64,000 bases of DNA from positions 12,214,001 through 12,278,000 of the forward strand of contig CM059621.1 of assembly GCA_030435675.1 (NCBI GenBank), written 5' to 3'. A program made the position numbers and the translations under genes. This document shows positions 1-10,258 of this stretch, in pieces; within the stretch, counting starts at the first letter, position 1; each line of letters starts with the position of its first letter. This DNA comes from Steinernema hermaphroditum (taxonomy: Eukaryota; Nematoda; Chromadorea; Rhabditida; Steinernematidae). The notes beneath the pieces were generated by a model. The model made no database searches, was not told the DNA's origin, and was given only the letters and a program-made list of their open reading frames with translations.

Positions 1-1313
1 TGGCCGCAAACTGTAGATGGGAGGTTGCTCTATCCCACCAATACGTTTTATCCCCTTGCTTCTATAATATCCCATACAACACAGTGGAATATCACTTTTT
101 CGACCTGGTTCAGACCACAACTCAATCTTCGGTTTTTTTCCTGATCCGTATTCTTGAGTTGTCCAATGTTGTCAGTTGTCAAACACACAGCTAGAGCCCT
201 CTTGAACTCAGCAGTCACGAAAATAAAGAAAAAGATTTTCATTTCGAAATCCCCTATATATAAATGGAGAACCGACGGGTCCGTTGGTCTGTGTGTGTGT
301 GTTTTTTTTTCCGTGCGCACGGCGGAAACACCCACACAAAATAAGGACCCCGAGGGGAACAGAACCCGACACCGCCCGCTTACAAACAGAGAACGTTCGC
401 AATGAGCCATACAGACAGTTGAGATGGTAGTGCTCTACTTCCATAATGTCTCTGGCGATGCTAGGCTTTTAGTTTTTTTTCTTTTTTTGAGTGATTTTTT
501 GCCTATTTTGTAACCAGCAGAGTTTTCGGTTCGAGTTTCCTGAAACTTTACAGTTTTTTCGCCCACTTTAGCCATTTACATGAGCGCCAATCTTGCCGCC
601 CGCAGGGCTATTGTTGTCTTGCCGCCCGTAGGGCTACAGGCTAATTGGCTTTTAGTACCTGGAGGGCGCGAATTCGCGCGCAGCCGGGTTTATAAAGATA
701 AAAGCAGGGGTCAATGAGTTGCGCTGACGGATCAAGGGGTCGGAGAAGCCATGAGAAATCGGAGCATCCAATTTCTGCATGTAGGCTAGGGTGTCGGGGC
801 AATAGTCATTACGGTATTCGAGCGCAGTAGCTGGCCGTCCATTTAGCCCGTACATCCCTAGTTAAAGTTAACTAAATCAGCAAGAAAGTTTAGTTATTTT
901 GCAGATAACTCTTTTTTGACCAAATTTTTCATCTTCTTGGAATTTCACCTGACTGTGGCATTAGAAGAAAAAAGAGGTATGTGCGCTTGAAAGCTAAGCT
1001 CCTGTTGTAAGCGCACCTAAGACAGCATACCGCCTATCGAGTAAATATTCCCTCGGAGAGGTCGTTGAAGGTTCGGTGTTTCGGATCTCCAGGTGGTGCT
1101 TTACGGGTCATGAACATAAAATGGTTTAAGGAAAGCGGAGCACATGCAGGAGAGGCACCAGAACGGACAGTCTGGGGACAGAATATATCGCCCATACGAA
1201 CGCACTAACCCATCTTGTCCCAGGTTAACATAGTGCGAAAATAGACTAAAAACAAAGAAGGCGCCATTTTCAATGTAACAACCCAATATCAATATGTGAA
1301 ACAAGAAAACAAA
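1..1313. other. Gene-free left edge with one dispersed repeat
   Basis: I see no spliced gene here. The stretch holds a short TG run near 290-302, poly-T tracts around 300-310 and 470-490, and one copy of a dispersed repeat at 402-693, listed separately. A minus-strand open frame at 652-855 partly overlaps the repeat; I do not recognise its product and its last residues are encoded by the repeat, so it is not called a gene. Confidence 0.6.
402..693 (+). repeat. Dispersed repeat R1, copy 1
   Basis: This segment is closely matched by 16932-17165 in the same orientation. Both start near a TGAGCCA(T/C)ACA block and run through AGTTGAGATGGTAG, a T-rich stretch and GCCGCCCGCAGGGCTA. Both end at GAATTCGCGCGCAGCCGGG followed by TTTAT. 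Copy 1 has extra sequence in its T-rich middle and a second GCCGCCCG(T)AGGGCTA unit. The GCGCGAATTCGCGC core near the 3' end is a perfect 14-bp palindrome in this copy. No coding capacity or target-site duplication was recognised. Confidence 0.7.
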
Positions 1314-1670
1314 TTAGTTGCCGTCGGCAGCGGTGCACATCTTGATCTTCTGGCAGATCTGGTCGGTGGTCTGTCCGTTCTTGAGGCCATCAATGATGTC
1401 ATCGATGGATTGGTCGACAATTTGCTGGCAAATGGGATCCAAAACCGGGTTATTGTGAGTGATCTCGTCGCAAAGCTTGTCGCCGTTCTAAAGAATAACA
1501 ATTATCGGAGTCTCCGGCTGGTTGTCTGTTACGTTGTTGATCTGTCCTTCGTCGCTCGTCAGCTTCTTCTCGACGGCCGAAACCACAAGTTTGCAGATGA
1601 AGCACTCGAATCCGGCTTCGTTGACGGCGACAAGACTGGCGACAAGGAAGAGGGCAAATAAAAGCTTCAT
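1314..1670 (-). CDS. Saposin-B (caenopore/SPP-like) secreted protein, gene 1
   Basis: Exons 1533-1670 and 1314-1487 join across a 45-nt GT-AG intron (1488-1532) in phase 0 and encode 103 residues. A signal peptide of about 19 residues (MKLLFALFLV, ending NEA) precedes one saposin-B domain. The six half-cystines are C23, C26, C52, C66, C91 and C97, the spacing expected for pairs C1-C6, C2-C5 and C3-C4. A short TAADGN tail follows the last Cys. The start is the first ATG after the acceptor-like CTTTCAG at about 1675-1681, which suggests trans-splicing. In the family such proteins bind or permeabilise lipid membranes and are secreted, often into the gut lumen as antimicrobials; the role here is inferred from fold and context. 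It is divergent from gene 2 with 758 bp shared upstream. Confidence 0.9.
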
Positions 1671-2428
1671 GATCTGAAAGTGGAGCGGTTCAAAAAGTGG
1701 TCCTCACGAAGTGATTGTCAAACAGAAGCGTCATCTGTTTTAAATAGGGCTACTTGCAGCGGTCATGTGACACTTCTCTCATGGCTAGATACGTGCGATA
1801 AGGCTTCTGCACTTGGGCAGCTGGTGGAAAGTGGCACAAATTGCCCAACGGTGACCTGATAAGCTCCTGACACTATGAAGAATGTATGTAACTGCATCTG
1901 AATGCAGATCACAGATTAGCAAAAATATACGTTTCAACAAGATCCAGAAAGACTGAAAGGCAACAAAAACGTTGACATTCAAGGAATATATAACTGTATA
2001 ACCATAGAAGGCTATGTGGCTTCTGGTTTCCCTTCAGATCCAGTGTAGAACTGTGAACTTAACAAGATGAGAGCAAGCAAATTTTCATCTTATATGGCTA
2101 ATTTTCTATTGATTTACACTTCTCTGTGAAGGTCAGCTCTACGTAACGGTAGCTTAACTTGTCTCTATAAGAGCATAATCACTTTCCGCACGACGTCCGT
2201 ACACACCTTATCATGGCTCCGCTTTAAAGCACACTACAACTACACTAACTGACCTCTCAGTTCCTGCTCTTCATTGTTTACAGCCTTTCGTTCTCGCGGA
2301 GCATTCTTTATCAAGTGCGCCGCTTACGTGGATGCAACCGGACATCGTGATCATATGATATGACCGCAGCGATCACTCTAAAAACATAAAAGACCGCAGA
2401 GTTACCGTCTGTCAACTTCTGGTTGAAC
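1671..2428. promoter_or_regulatory. Bidirectional upstream region of saposin genes 1 and 2
   Basis: No coding signal is seen in this 758-bp gap between two divergent saposin genes. GATA-type sites lie at 1797-1802 (GATAAG) and 1857-1863 (TGATAAG), on the gene 1 side, and at 2207-2213 (CTTATCA), 216 bp before the gene 2 start. A TATA-like CATAAAAG lies at 2385-2392, 37 bp before the gene 2 ATG. GATA factors of the ELT-2 type bind TGATAA and drive intestinal genes in nematodes. Use of these sites is inferred. Confidence 0.5.
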
Positions 2429-2836
2429 ATGAAGCTCCTCGTCGCCGTCCTCTTCGTCTGCGGCCTTGTCGCCGTCTCCAATGCTCTGGCCATCAACAAG
2501 GCCGACTCGAAGCCTCTTTGTGGATTCTGCGAGAAGCTCATCCAGTACATCGAAACGCAGATCGAAGACGAAGGAGCTCCCCTGGAACAGGTACCAGATG
2601 CGCCATTTTTTGTACGAGCTTCAGTTCTTGGATTTCAGCAAGTGAACAAGGCCTGTGACGAACTCACTCGTGATAACCCGGTCTTGGGTATGTGTTCCTA
2701 ATGGTTACAAAACCACTCTACTTATTTAGATCCCATCTGCAAGAGCATCGCCGACGGTCAGATCCAGCAGGTCGAGAACGAGATCAAGAACAAGGACCAT
2801 CCCGATGTCGTCTGCAAGAAGATGAAGCTCTGCTAG
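2429..2836 (+). CDS. Saposin-B (caenopore/SPP-like) secreted protein, gene 2
   Basis: Three exons (2429-2590, 2639-2687, 2730-2836) encode 105 residues. Introns are 48 nt (phase 0) and 42 nt (phase 1). The signal peptide MKLLVAVLFV...SNA is followed by about 10 extra residues and one saposin-B domain with Cys at 31, 34, 60, 74, 99 and 105; the protein ends on the sixth Cys. The open frame extends upstream only to a TTG, so the ATG at 2429 is the start. An AATAAA at 2885-2890 lies about 50 nt after the stop. This gene and gene 4 are the only members that keep both family introns, so they show the ancestral structure. The function is presumably secreted lipid-binding or membrane-active, as for gene 1. 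Confidence 0.9.
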
Positions 2837-4162
2837 GTCTGATTTCCTTGTTCGACTTTAATTTCGTTTCTGTGAATTGGAGGAAATAAAGTGTGAGATT
2901 CGCTCCGTTGAAAAGTAAACGAAAGTCTGTAGAGGCGAAAAAAAGAGATGGAAGGCATACCGCATGAGTATTTTCAGATGACAGGAATGCGTCATTGGGC
3001 ATTATGTTTGTATGCTTGCATCTCATATGCAGCAGAAGATACAAAAAAGTATAATGTGCACATTCGTGAATTTCTGGTCTCCGTTGAATTGAGAGTAAAT
3101 ATAACCATTCCCTACTCAAAACTTTAAAAAAAATTTTGCCAACTTCCGGCAGTTGAAGGGTAGGAATAGCTGAAAATCAATCTTAATTCCAAGCTATTGG
3201 GTGGGTGCATAATTAATGCGGACATTTTGAAACAAGTTTTAGTCAACACAGGCTATAACAACATTTAACTTTCCGATTCTTCGGGCATATTCATTCAAGT
3301 TGTTGCAAGCCAATTTTTCAAACAACGTGCGCTTCAGTGAGAGAAAATGGTGGGTGACGAATCAATTCCCAAATTTGACTGTTCCTTCACTGTCTGAGTC
3401 CGTTCAGGTCACGAAATTGCTGTGCTGCTTTCTAACCTTTCTCAAACTGCTAGAACACGGTGTGGCGAATATTAAGTTGCTTACCGGCACGCATCTTTAC
3501 TGTCGGAAGGATGATAGAAAAATAAAAAAGCACAAATTAAAAACACAGAAAAAATTTGCAAAAAAAATCCGCATTAATTGTGCCCTAACCCGATATTTGT
3601 AGAGTTCGAGGAGATTAAGCAATCTCTATGCGACTAGATGAAGGAGCATAAAGAAGCTAACAGAAAGATTGATAATAATTAGCTCAGATTGCAATAGCAG
3701 CAAGGCCAATTTTTTCGCTCCAATTTGAACGACCTCTGAAAAGAGTACTTTGAAGGCCACTTACCAATCGATTTGTAGCATTGCCCTGATCCAACCGACT
3801 ACTCTGTGGAAAGAAACTGCTTTGAAATAACCGGAGCTTATATGCTCTGTTGCTGATATTTTTGGAAAGATGGTGCGAACTCATCAAGAAGCGCAGTCTT
3901 GTCGTACTTTGTCCTGTATCGCCCATAAATCACAAATTCTTGGCTGTTTCCCAATGGGCAACAGTTGATGCTCGCTTATCGTTCTGACCAAAAAACGAGG
4001 GGCGCGCACGGAACTCGATCACATGCGCTTCGGCTGCTGCTAAAGTTGGCTTCTTTGCACGCTTATCGCATTACAAAGTACCGGAATGGGTTCACAAATC
4101 AGTGAGGTATAGGTGAATAAATGGGCAAAGAGGACGTCCTCGACCACTTTGGTGTCACCACG
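2837..4162. other. Intergenic, containing a mariner-type MITE
   Basis: Apart from the 397-bp MITE at 3197-3593, I see no gene. Open frames here are short and unspliced without recognisable motifs. A CTTATCG site at 4062-4068 lies 95 bp before the gene 3 start and is treated as part of its promoter. Confidence 0.5.
3197..3593. mobile_element. Mariner-type MITE, 397 bp, TA-flanked
   Basis: The terminal inverted repeats are about 26 bp and imperfect. The left reads TTGGGTGGGTGCATAATTAA and continues TGCGGA. The right, reverse-complemented, reads TCGGGTTAGGGCACAATTAA and continues TGCGGA. Both ends abut TA dinucleotides (3195-3196 and 3594-3595), the target duplication of Tc1/mariner elements. 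A 100-codon plus-strand frame from 3300 runs out through the right repeat and is not a transposase. The element is therefore probably non-autonomous. Confidence 0.7.
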
Positions 4163-4518
4163 ATGAGAACTCTGCTGCTCCTTGTCGTCCTCCTTAGCGT
4201 CGCCGCCGCTGTGGCCATCCGCCCGGATCCTAATGCACTCATATGCAGTCTCTGTACTGGACTCATGAAGGAGGTCGAGCAGACTGTGGAGACTGACGGA
4301 GAGGGCGACGTCATCCAGAAGGCGAACGCCGCCTGCGACAAGATCACCGGAGGCAATCCAATCTTGGGTACGACCAGATGGTGACATGCTTATGGTACGA
4401 TATGGTTTTAGACCCCGCTTGCAAAGCCATCGTCGACGACGACATCAAGAAAGTCGAGGACGATATCAAGAACAAAGTGTCACCACAGCAGATCTGTGCC
4501 AAGCTCTCGTTGTGCTAA
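4163..4518 (+). CDS. Saposin-B (caenopore/SPP-like) secreted protein, gene 3
   Basis: Exons 4163-4367 and 4412-4518 are joined in phase 1 across a 44-nt intron and encode 103 residues. The signal peptide MRTLLLLVVLL...AVA precedes one saposin-B domain with Cys at 28, 31, 58, 72, 97 and 103. An upstream in-frame ATG at 4121 exists, but only the ATG at 4163 puts the hydrophobic signal at the N-terminus. An AATAAA at 4526-4531 starts 8 nt after the stop, so the 3' UTR is very short. It keeps only the second family intron. It is acidic between the cysteines (ETDGEGD, DDDIKK). Confidence 0.88.
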
Positions 4519-4761
4519 CTCTGGTAATAAATTGCCCGATAATGCAGAAATGCTTATAACTTTTAAAATAAAATGAAAAGTGCAAAAATTAGAGACAAAA
4601 GACGGAAGAAAGACTGACTGCGACGTTCATATGAATTGCTACCCAATCCCAAATTTATATCTTTTCGCTCTGGCAGAAGAAGAGAGTCTATAAACCACAC
4701 ATCTTTATCCATTTAATGCAAGACTTTATAAAAACGGAACGCTTTATCCATCGGTAGCTTT

Positions 4762-5173
4762 TCAGCAGATCCGAATCTTCTGGCACACCATCATCGGGTC
4801 AGCATGGGTACGGATCTCGTAGGCCATTGTGTCGAATTTATTTACGAACATCGTGATACAAGGCACTTCTAAAAGATTATAAATAATATCACAAAGGCAT
4901 ATTATAGCAACTCACCAACAAGAGTACTCTCGCCGCCAAGCGCGTCTATCTCCTGACCGAATTTCTCGCAGATACCCTCGGCTTTCTAGAAAGGAACGAC
5001 ATCAGAATCTCCTAACGGTTGAGTACCTGAATGAGAGTCTCCTTTTTGCTAAAGCGGTGGGCACCCACTTGAACCTCCTTGATCAATCGAAGACAAAAGT
5101 TGCAGAAGTTAGAGGTGGCGTTGGAAGAAGCAGTCAGGCAGCAGACGAGGAGAAGCGCGGCGAGAAGTTTCAT
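4762..5173 (-). CDS. Saposin-B (caenopore/SPP-like) secreted protein, gene 4
   Basis: Three exons (5027-5173, 4916-4985, 4762-4868) with introns of 41 nt (phase 0) and 47 nt (phase 1) encode 107 residues. It has a signal peptide (MKLLAALLLVCCLTA) and one saposin-B domain with Cys at 24, 27, 55, 76, 101 and 107. The exons are too short to stand out as open frames, but intron positions match gene 2 exactly, which confirms the model. It is the most divergent member, with Met and Thr-rich sequence between Cys4 and Cys5 (VPCITMFVNKFDTM). No GATA site was seen within 300 bp upstream, unlike the other members, so it may be regulated differently. Confidence 0.85.
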
Positions 5174-6566
5174 GGCAGCAGAGTGAGTCTGGAGAGTCGT
5201 GATCTAATCGTGGACCTCGACGCTTTTATGCAAGCGTTGAACATCGATTCCTTGCCTTGACAGTTCGCTTTTTCTGCTATTTTAGCACCGGCAGTAAAGC
5301 TGAGTCAGTGAGGAAAAAATAGTCCTTTCATGACTTTCCAGTCAGCCATGTCAACGAGACATCTTGACATTTATGGCTTTTCCGCCGGTTTTTTTTGGTT
5401 TTCATGGGATAGATTCTACAGACCGTGACAGATTGCATAATGTTTCTAGCTCTCCTGGACATTTTTTTCTTTTAACACTCTTAAAATCTCATCATATTAG
5501 GATAAAGTATCTACACTTCGCAATTTGTTCATTAAATGTGCCCGGATGAGCTGCGCTCTCGGAGAGGAGGAATTGAATTAAATGGAAGGATGAAAGATAA
5601 AAAGTCAAGGAACGGAGTGCACATTTTACGATCTTCTGCAGAGGACACCTGCACCCTGCATCTTCCTATTTACGACTTTAGAAAAAGACTTCGTCGGTGG
5701 GTCCTATTTGGCTTAGATAAGAAGGCAGTAGGAAAAATTGCGTTCAATTCAAACGTGAGATGTCAGCGAAAAAGGAGAAAATGACATGTAAAAAAATAAT
5801 CCGTGACAATCGTTCATTTAAAAAAACACCATGTTTACACTAAGTTCCACGTTTTTCAATTCATTTGAAAATCAGCCAAACAATTCGCTTCTTGCTTTAA
5901 ATTGGGTTATATTTTGATTTCACATGTACGCAAATTTTAAACGTTTTAAGCCGTTTAAAGCCGCTTTAAGTGGTCGTTCTCGGCCATCGCAGTTGGCATA
6001 ATGATGCAGAGAGCCGTAGTTCTAACATCTCGCGAATAAGACAGTCACTACCATGTTTTTACTGCTGTTCTGTGAAGGCTCCGAAATACTCATGTCGTTT
6101 TCAATTTGCATCTAACAGTAGAATAGTTGTTCATTTGTGTCATTTGTGTCGGTCGGTTTGCTGAGTGAGCTGTCGGTCGGTCCTTGCCATCGATGTTGGC
6201 ACAATAATCGCCCTGTCTTCCAGAAAGTGGAACACCACAGAAATGTAGTTACCACCGTCTCGCCAAGAAGCCGTCACAACCACCCGAGCACAAGAACAGA
6301 AGGAGTCGTATTTCGCCAATAAGATAGTCATCACAATGTCTGTTGTTCTGTGACGCCTTGCACGGTGTAAACCATTGACCGAAGAGTAGAACGCGTTAAA
6401 AATTAATTTTTTACCAGAACAGCGGGAAGACCTCGTCACAGTTCACACACATGGTCGGCGTCTTTGACAGCTGATTAAACCTGTTAAAAAGACGCTTGTG
6501 CAGAGAACATCAATGGGCAAATGTGGATTAGTTCGATAAACTGGTTCTCCGCATTTTACTTAAATA
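5174..6566. other. Intergenic with fragments of dispersed repeat R2
   Basis: No gene is seen. Segments 5971-6056 and 6171-6330 resemble each other and the longer R2 copy at 49685-50200. Shared blocks are GGTCGTTCTTGGCC, GTTGGCACAATAATCGC, GTGGAACACCA and CCGTCTCGCCAAGAAGC. This looks like two truncated copies in tandem. The rest is AT-rich and unremarkable. Confidence 0.5.
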
Positions 6567-7487
6567 CAGAGTGTTCCATAAGTTCTGTAACGCCTCAAAA
6601 TGAGCATATCTCGCCGAAAATTCAACAGATTCGCGCGAAAATTGGTGTACCTATAAAAGAGGACCAGATGAACAATCATCTAGAACGATTCTTCGAAATC
6701 ACAACTTTAAGTGGAAAAAAGGCTTGAAGAAGTTTCTTAAAAATTTTCGTCGTGGTCACGATTACTCCGTTGCCCATGCTGGCTCCAGAGATCGCTTCAG
6801 ACTGTCCAAGCGAGTGTTCCGGATTCGCGAGTCTTCATTCTCCACGAATCCATAGATGGGATAGTCTTGAGGGTTCAGGTCGGGGATATTGGGGGGCCAC
6901 ATATCCTTGCTCCACTAACTTGGGCAGATCTGTTTCGAGACCTCCATGGATAATTTCGATCTATGCGCCTGGGCCCGGCCCTGCTGGAGCATCTAGTTCT
7001 TGTTTATGAAGTGCTCCTGAGTGAATCTTGCCACTTATGCCTTCAGATTCCGTTCTCGATAGATTTCCGAGTTAATCCTGACACCCTTTTCAATAAAAAC
7101 GGGTTTCGTTCGGCCCATCCCTTCTATTTTGGCCCATATCTTGACGGACTTCTGTGGGAAGCGGCTTTTTTTTAACTTAACAGATCGAGGATAACCTGTT
7201 TCACGGAGAGGTCGCTCGTTATGCTGATTTGAGAATGGTTTGATCGGAAAAATCTGCTCATTCGTGAAAAACGGTAGGCGGATTCCTCAGCTTGTGGCCA
7301 CGGCGAAGAATTTTAAGAAACTTCTCGAAGCCTTTTTTTCCGGTGAAAGTGGTGATTTCGAACAATCGTTCTAGATTATGGTTCTCCTGGTTCTCTTTTA
7401 TAGATATACCAATTTCCGCGCGAATCCATTGAATTTTCGGCGAGATATGCTCATTTTGAGGCGTTACAGAACTTATGGAACACCCTG
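6567..7487 (-). mobile_element. Degraded mariner-like transposon with about 200-bp inverted repeats
   Basis: The element starts CAGAGTGTTCCATAAGTTCT and ends, reverse-complemented, CAGGGTGTTCCATAAGTTCT. Both ends abut TA (6565-6566 and 7488-7489). The inverted repeats extend about 200 bp inward with scattered differences, to about 6765 and 7295. The roughly 530-bp interior encodes, on the minus strand, the C-terminal half of a Tc1/mariner transposase. Recognisable pieces are FPQKSVKIWA, GVRINSEIY and the catalytic block WPPNIPDLNP. Several in-frame stops and the absence of the N-terminal half and the first two catalytic Asp regions show that it is dead. Confidence 0.85.
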
Positions 7488-7649
7488 TATGTAAGTGAGA
7501 ATCTCGCAAACATTGCCGTGTATTACATGAATCAAGTTTTGTGTGTTGGTTAACGTGACATGTTTCAAATAAAGCAAAAAGACACATTTGCGATAAAATT
7601 TTAATTTGTTCGAAGAAGAAATGCGGTGCTACCCACAACAATAACGAGC

Positions 7650-7994
7650 TTAGCACATGTGGATCTTCTTGCAGACCTTGGTGGGCGGTTCTTTGTTCTT
7701 GATGTCTTCCTCGGCCTGCTCGATGAGGTTGTCGACGATGCTCTTGCAGATGGGGTCAAGAAGGCCGTTGTCCTTGGTGAGGTTGTCGCAGACCTTGTTG
7801 GCCTTCTGTAAATGACTCACGGATCGGATTCAGACGGCTGAGATGTTCAGGCTTACCTGTTCGATGGTGGTTTCGTCTCCTTCAACGTCGGCTTCGATAC
7901 CTCCGACGACGTCTTCGCAGAGCTTGCAGAAGAGACCGGCCTGGGAGACGGCGACGAGTCCGCAGAGGAGGAAGAGGGCGAGAAGAAGCTTCAT
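7650..7994 (-). CDS. Saposin-B (caenopore/SPP-like) secreted protein, gene 5
   Basis: Exons 7857-7994 and 7650-7805 are joined in phase 0 across a 51-nt intron and encode 97 residues. The signal peptide is MKLLLALFLLCGLVAVSQA. The saposin-B domain has Cys at 23, 26, 52, 66, 91 and 97, and the protein ends on Cys6. It is a close paralog of genes 6 and 7: VVGGIEADVEGDETTIEQ and the join EQ|KANKVC are nearly identical, so these three are recent tandem duplicates. It keeps only the first family intron. GATA-type sites lie at 8095-8101 (CGATAAG, about 100 bp upstream) and 8137-8143 (CTTATCA). Confidence 0.92.
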
Positions 7995-8900
7995 GGCTGG
8001 ATTCGATTGCGAATGTGGAGATCTCCAGTGGTGGGTCGCTTTTAAGTAGAACCCGATTTGTGGTTCCTATCGGCGTTGTTGCGTCAAAGGAGGGCGATAA
8101 GAGCGCTCCCGGATCAGAAGCTCTCAAAGGGTGCGGCTTATCACGCGGCGCCAACGCTACACTCCAAGTGTGCACTACGCTGTAATCACGTTAGCTATAA
8201 GAAAAGTCGTCAAAAGTCACTGTTTAGTTGATAATGTGGTGAATCCAGGAAGTCGCTCTTATCAGCTCCATTTTCAGGCTTGATCAAAACACGTCGACTT
8301 CCAAAGTGTAAAACTTGATGTTGATAGTCGTCGGCTACGTCGTAGTTGCGTACAATTGTCTGTTGAGTAATCCTTTGAGGTCAAGCGCCACAGTGATAAG
8401 GAACACGTGGTTATGGCTAGTGAGAGTGATCAATGATTTTGTGCCACTTCTGCAAGGCTCTTCTTTGATGGGTAATCCCTCCGACATTCTACACATTAAA
8501 TTTCAGTAGGGAAACACGAAGGTGCGAAGTATTTAGAAAACAGAAGCTGAAAGCAAAGAGATGTCAAGAACCTATCTGTGCGGGCAATCGGTGGTTGTCA
8601 GTGGGGTGAATAGATGCTTGCCACGTGGGTCTTGAGTTATCTAGTTAGACGACTTAATAGTAATCGGTTGCGATGTGGTGACACCTCAAACTTTATTTTC
8701 GTAAGCAACGATTGTTCTAATGTAATTGCAGGTCGTCGTTTCCTGGGTTCCTCATTACTTAGAGTAAGCTGGGTTGCAGGCCAGCCAGCTCGTCTGTGAT
8801 GTCTTCTACATTTGCCGTACGAATTTTTCGTCGGGTTTGGTTAACATTCAATAGGACTGTGGGAAATATTTATGAAGTTATGACACAGGCAATAGAGGAA
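7995..8900. promoter_or_regulatory. Upstream region of saposin gene 5
   Basis: No coding signal is seen. Besides CGATAAG at 8095-8101 and CTTATCA at 8137-8143, more GATA-like words occur near 8253-8260 (CTCTTATCAG) and about 8393 (GTGATAAGG). Such a density over 300 bp fits an intestinal promoter. The far part (8400-8900) shows nothing I can name. Confidence 0.4.
8095..8143. promoter_or_regulatory. GATA-type sites upstream of saposin gene 5
   Basis: CGATAAG (8095-8101) and CTTATCA (8137-8143) lie 101 and 143 bp upstream of the gene 5 ATG. They match the TGATAA-type sites bound by intestinal GATA factors in nematodes. Equivalent sites stand before most other saposin genes in the array. Binding is inferred. 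Confidence 0.5.
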
Positions 8901-9242
8901 TTAGCAGAGGTGGATCTTGTGGCAGACCTTCTCGGGTTCTTCCTTGTTCTTGATGTCGTCTTCGGCAGTTTCGATGAGGTTGTCGACGATGTTTCTGCAG
9001 AGAGGGTCCAGAACGTTGTTGTCGAAGGTGAGGGTGTCGCACACCTTGTTGGCCTTCTAAACGGTAGGAGATATGACTTTCAGAGCTAAACAGTGTAAGT
9101 TTACCTGTTCGATGGTGGTTTCGTCTCCTTCGACATCGGCTTCGATGCCTCCAACGATGTTTTTGCAGAGAGGACAGAGAAGGCCGGCCTGGGAGACGGC
9201 GACGAGTCCGCAGACGAGGAAGAGGGCGAGAAGGAGCTTCAT
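8901..9242 (-). CDS. Saposin-B (caenopore/SPP-like) secreted protein, gene 6
   Basis: Exons 9105-9242 and 8901-9056 are joined in phase 0 across a 48-nt intron and encode 97 residues. The signal peptide MKLLLALFLVCGLVAVSQA is almost identical to that of gene 5. The domain Cys are at 23, 26, 52, 66, 91 and 97. The charged segment between Cys4 and Cys5 (IETAEDDIKNKEE) is a family hallmark. The upstream 100 bp resembles that of gene 7, including a CATAAAAG TATA-like box at 9293-9300 about 52 bp before the start, so promoter and gene duplicated together. A GATA site (AGATAAG) is at 9364-9370. Confidence 0.92.
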
Positions 9243-9918
9243 GACTGCAGGTGAATTCGAATCCGAATGTGTCGATTTGCACTACCTATCTTCTTTTATG
9301 CTAAACCTGATGTGTGGTCACATGTCTCGCCATCTTGGGTATCTTTGTGACGTTGTCGGCGGGAGATAAGGAAGCACCCGGATCAGGAGCTCTCGGTCGA
9401 TGTTTTATCGGACGACGCCACCTATAGTCGCTTTGCTCATCAACAATTGTATAATTGTGACATCTCATCTAGATCATATACATGCTCTAGATGAGAGCAT
9501 CACGTACCAGCAATTCGCCTAATGAAATGATAAAACGTCATTGATTATCCCGTTTGCAAGTACATACGGATTCCCACGAGCTAGCTGATATTGTTCATAA
9601 TCGTCACATATGTACAGGCAAATATACATACTCTTCCTCATTTTATCAACACACTATCGACTTATTCTTCGATTTGCCCCCACTAATGTAGCTCCTTGCC
9701 GTCCGTCTGATAGCAACGTTTCTCTTCACTACTGCAGATAAGCATTTCACTCAATACTCTCGTAAACTACTCTTCCACATAGTCTAAATTTCACAAAAAC
9801 GGTTGTCCCAGCTCCCGCTGACAAAAGAGGATGTATGGATTTGACGCAGAATGTGCATATGTATCAGTTGCAGAAGAGAAAGTACATTTATTGATAAAAC
9901 GATACAGAGAGTGAGCAG
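9243..9918. promoter_or_regulatory. Upstream region of saposin gene 6 and 3' flank of gene 7
   Basis: There is no gene. It contains the gene 6 TATA-like box (9293-9300) and GATA site (9364-9370). A perfect 10-bp inverted repeat (CTCATCTAGA at 9464-9473, TCTAGATGAG at 9486-9495) with a 12-nt loop has no recognised role. Confidence 0.4.
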
Positions 9919-10258
9919 TTAGCAAGCGTGCATTTTCTTGCAGACCTTGCTGGGATCTTCCTTGTTCCTGATATCGTCCTCGACCACAACGATTCCGTTG
10001 TCGATGAGGCTCTTGCAGATGCCGTCGAGGAAGTTCTGGTTGGTGAGCTTGTCGCAGACCTTGTTGGCTTTCTGAAAGTTTCGAGGATGAGTACGCTTTC
10101 AATGAGCAGATGAAGCTTACGTCAATGATGCTGGTTTCGTCTCCCTCGATGTCGGCCTCGATTCCTCCGACGAGATCTTCACAGACGCCACAGAGCAGCT
10201 TGGACTGGGAGACGGCGATGAGTCCACAGACGAGGAAGAGGGTGGGAAGGAGCTTCAT
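9919..10258 (-). CDS. Saposin-B (caenopore/SPP-like) secreted protein, gene 7
   Basis: Exons 10121-10258 and 9919-10071 are joined in phase 0 across a 49-nt intron and encode 96 residues. The signal peptide is MKLLPTLFLVCGLIAVSQS. The domain Cys are at 23, 26, 52, 65, 90 and 96, so one residue is missing between Cys3 and Cys4 compared with genes 5 and 6. Hydrophobic residues replace the usual charged ones in GIVVVEDD. The promoter resembles that of gene 6, with CATAAAAG at 10309-10316 and TGATAA at 10381-10386. Only the first family intron is kept. Confidence 0.92.

Noticed and set aside
652..855. 67-codon minus-strand ORF
   Set aside because: Its C-terminal part is encoded by repeat R1 and no upstream exon or known motif supports it.
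1296..1661. Plus-strand 121-codon ORF and similar ORFs opposite the other saposin genes
   Set aside because: They are antisense shadows of GC-biased saposin exons; the minus strand has signal peptide, Cys pattern and splice sites.
5057..5260. Plus-strand ORF over saposin gene 4
   Set aside because: It is antisense to exon 1 of gene 4, whose three-exon minus-strand model matches the family exactly.
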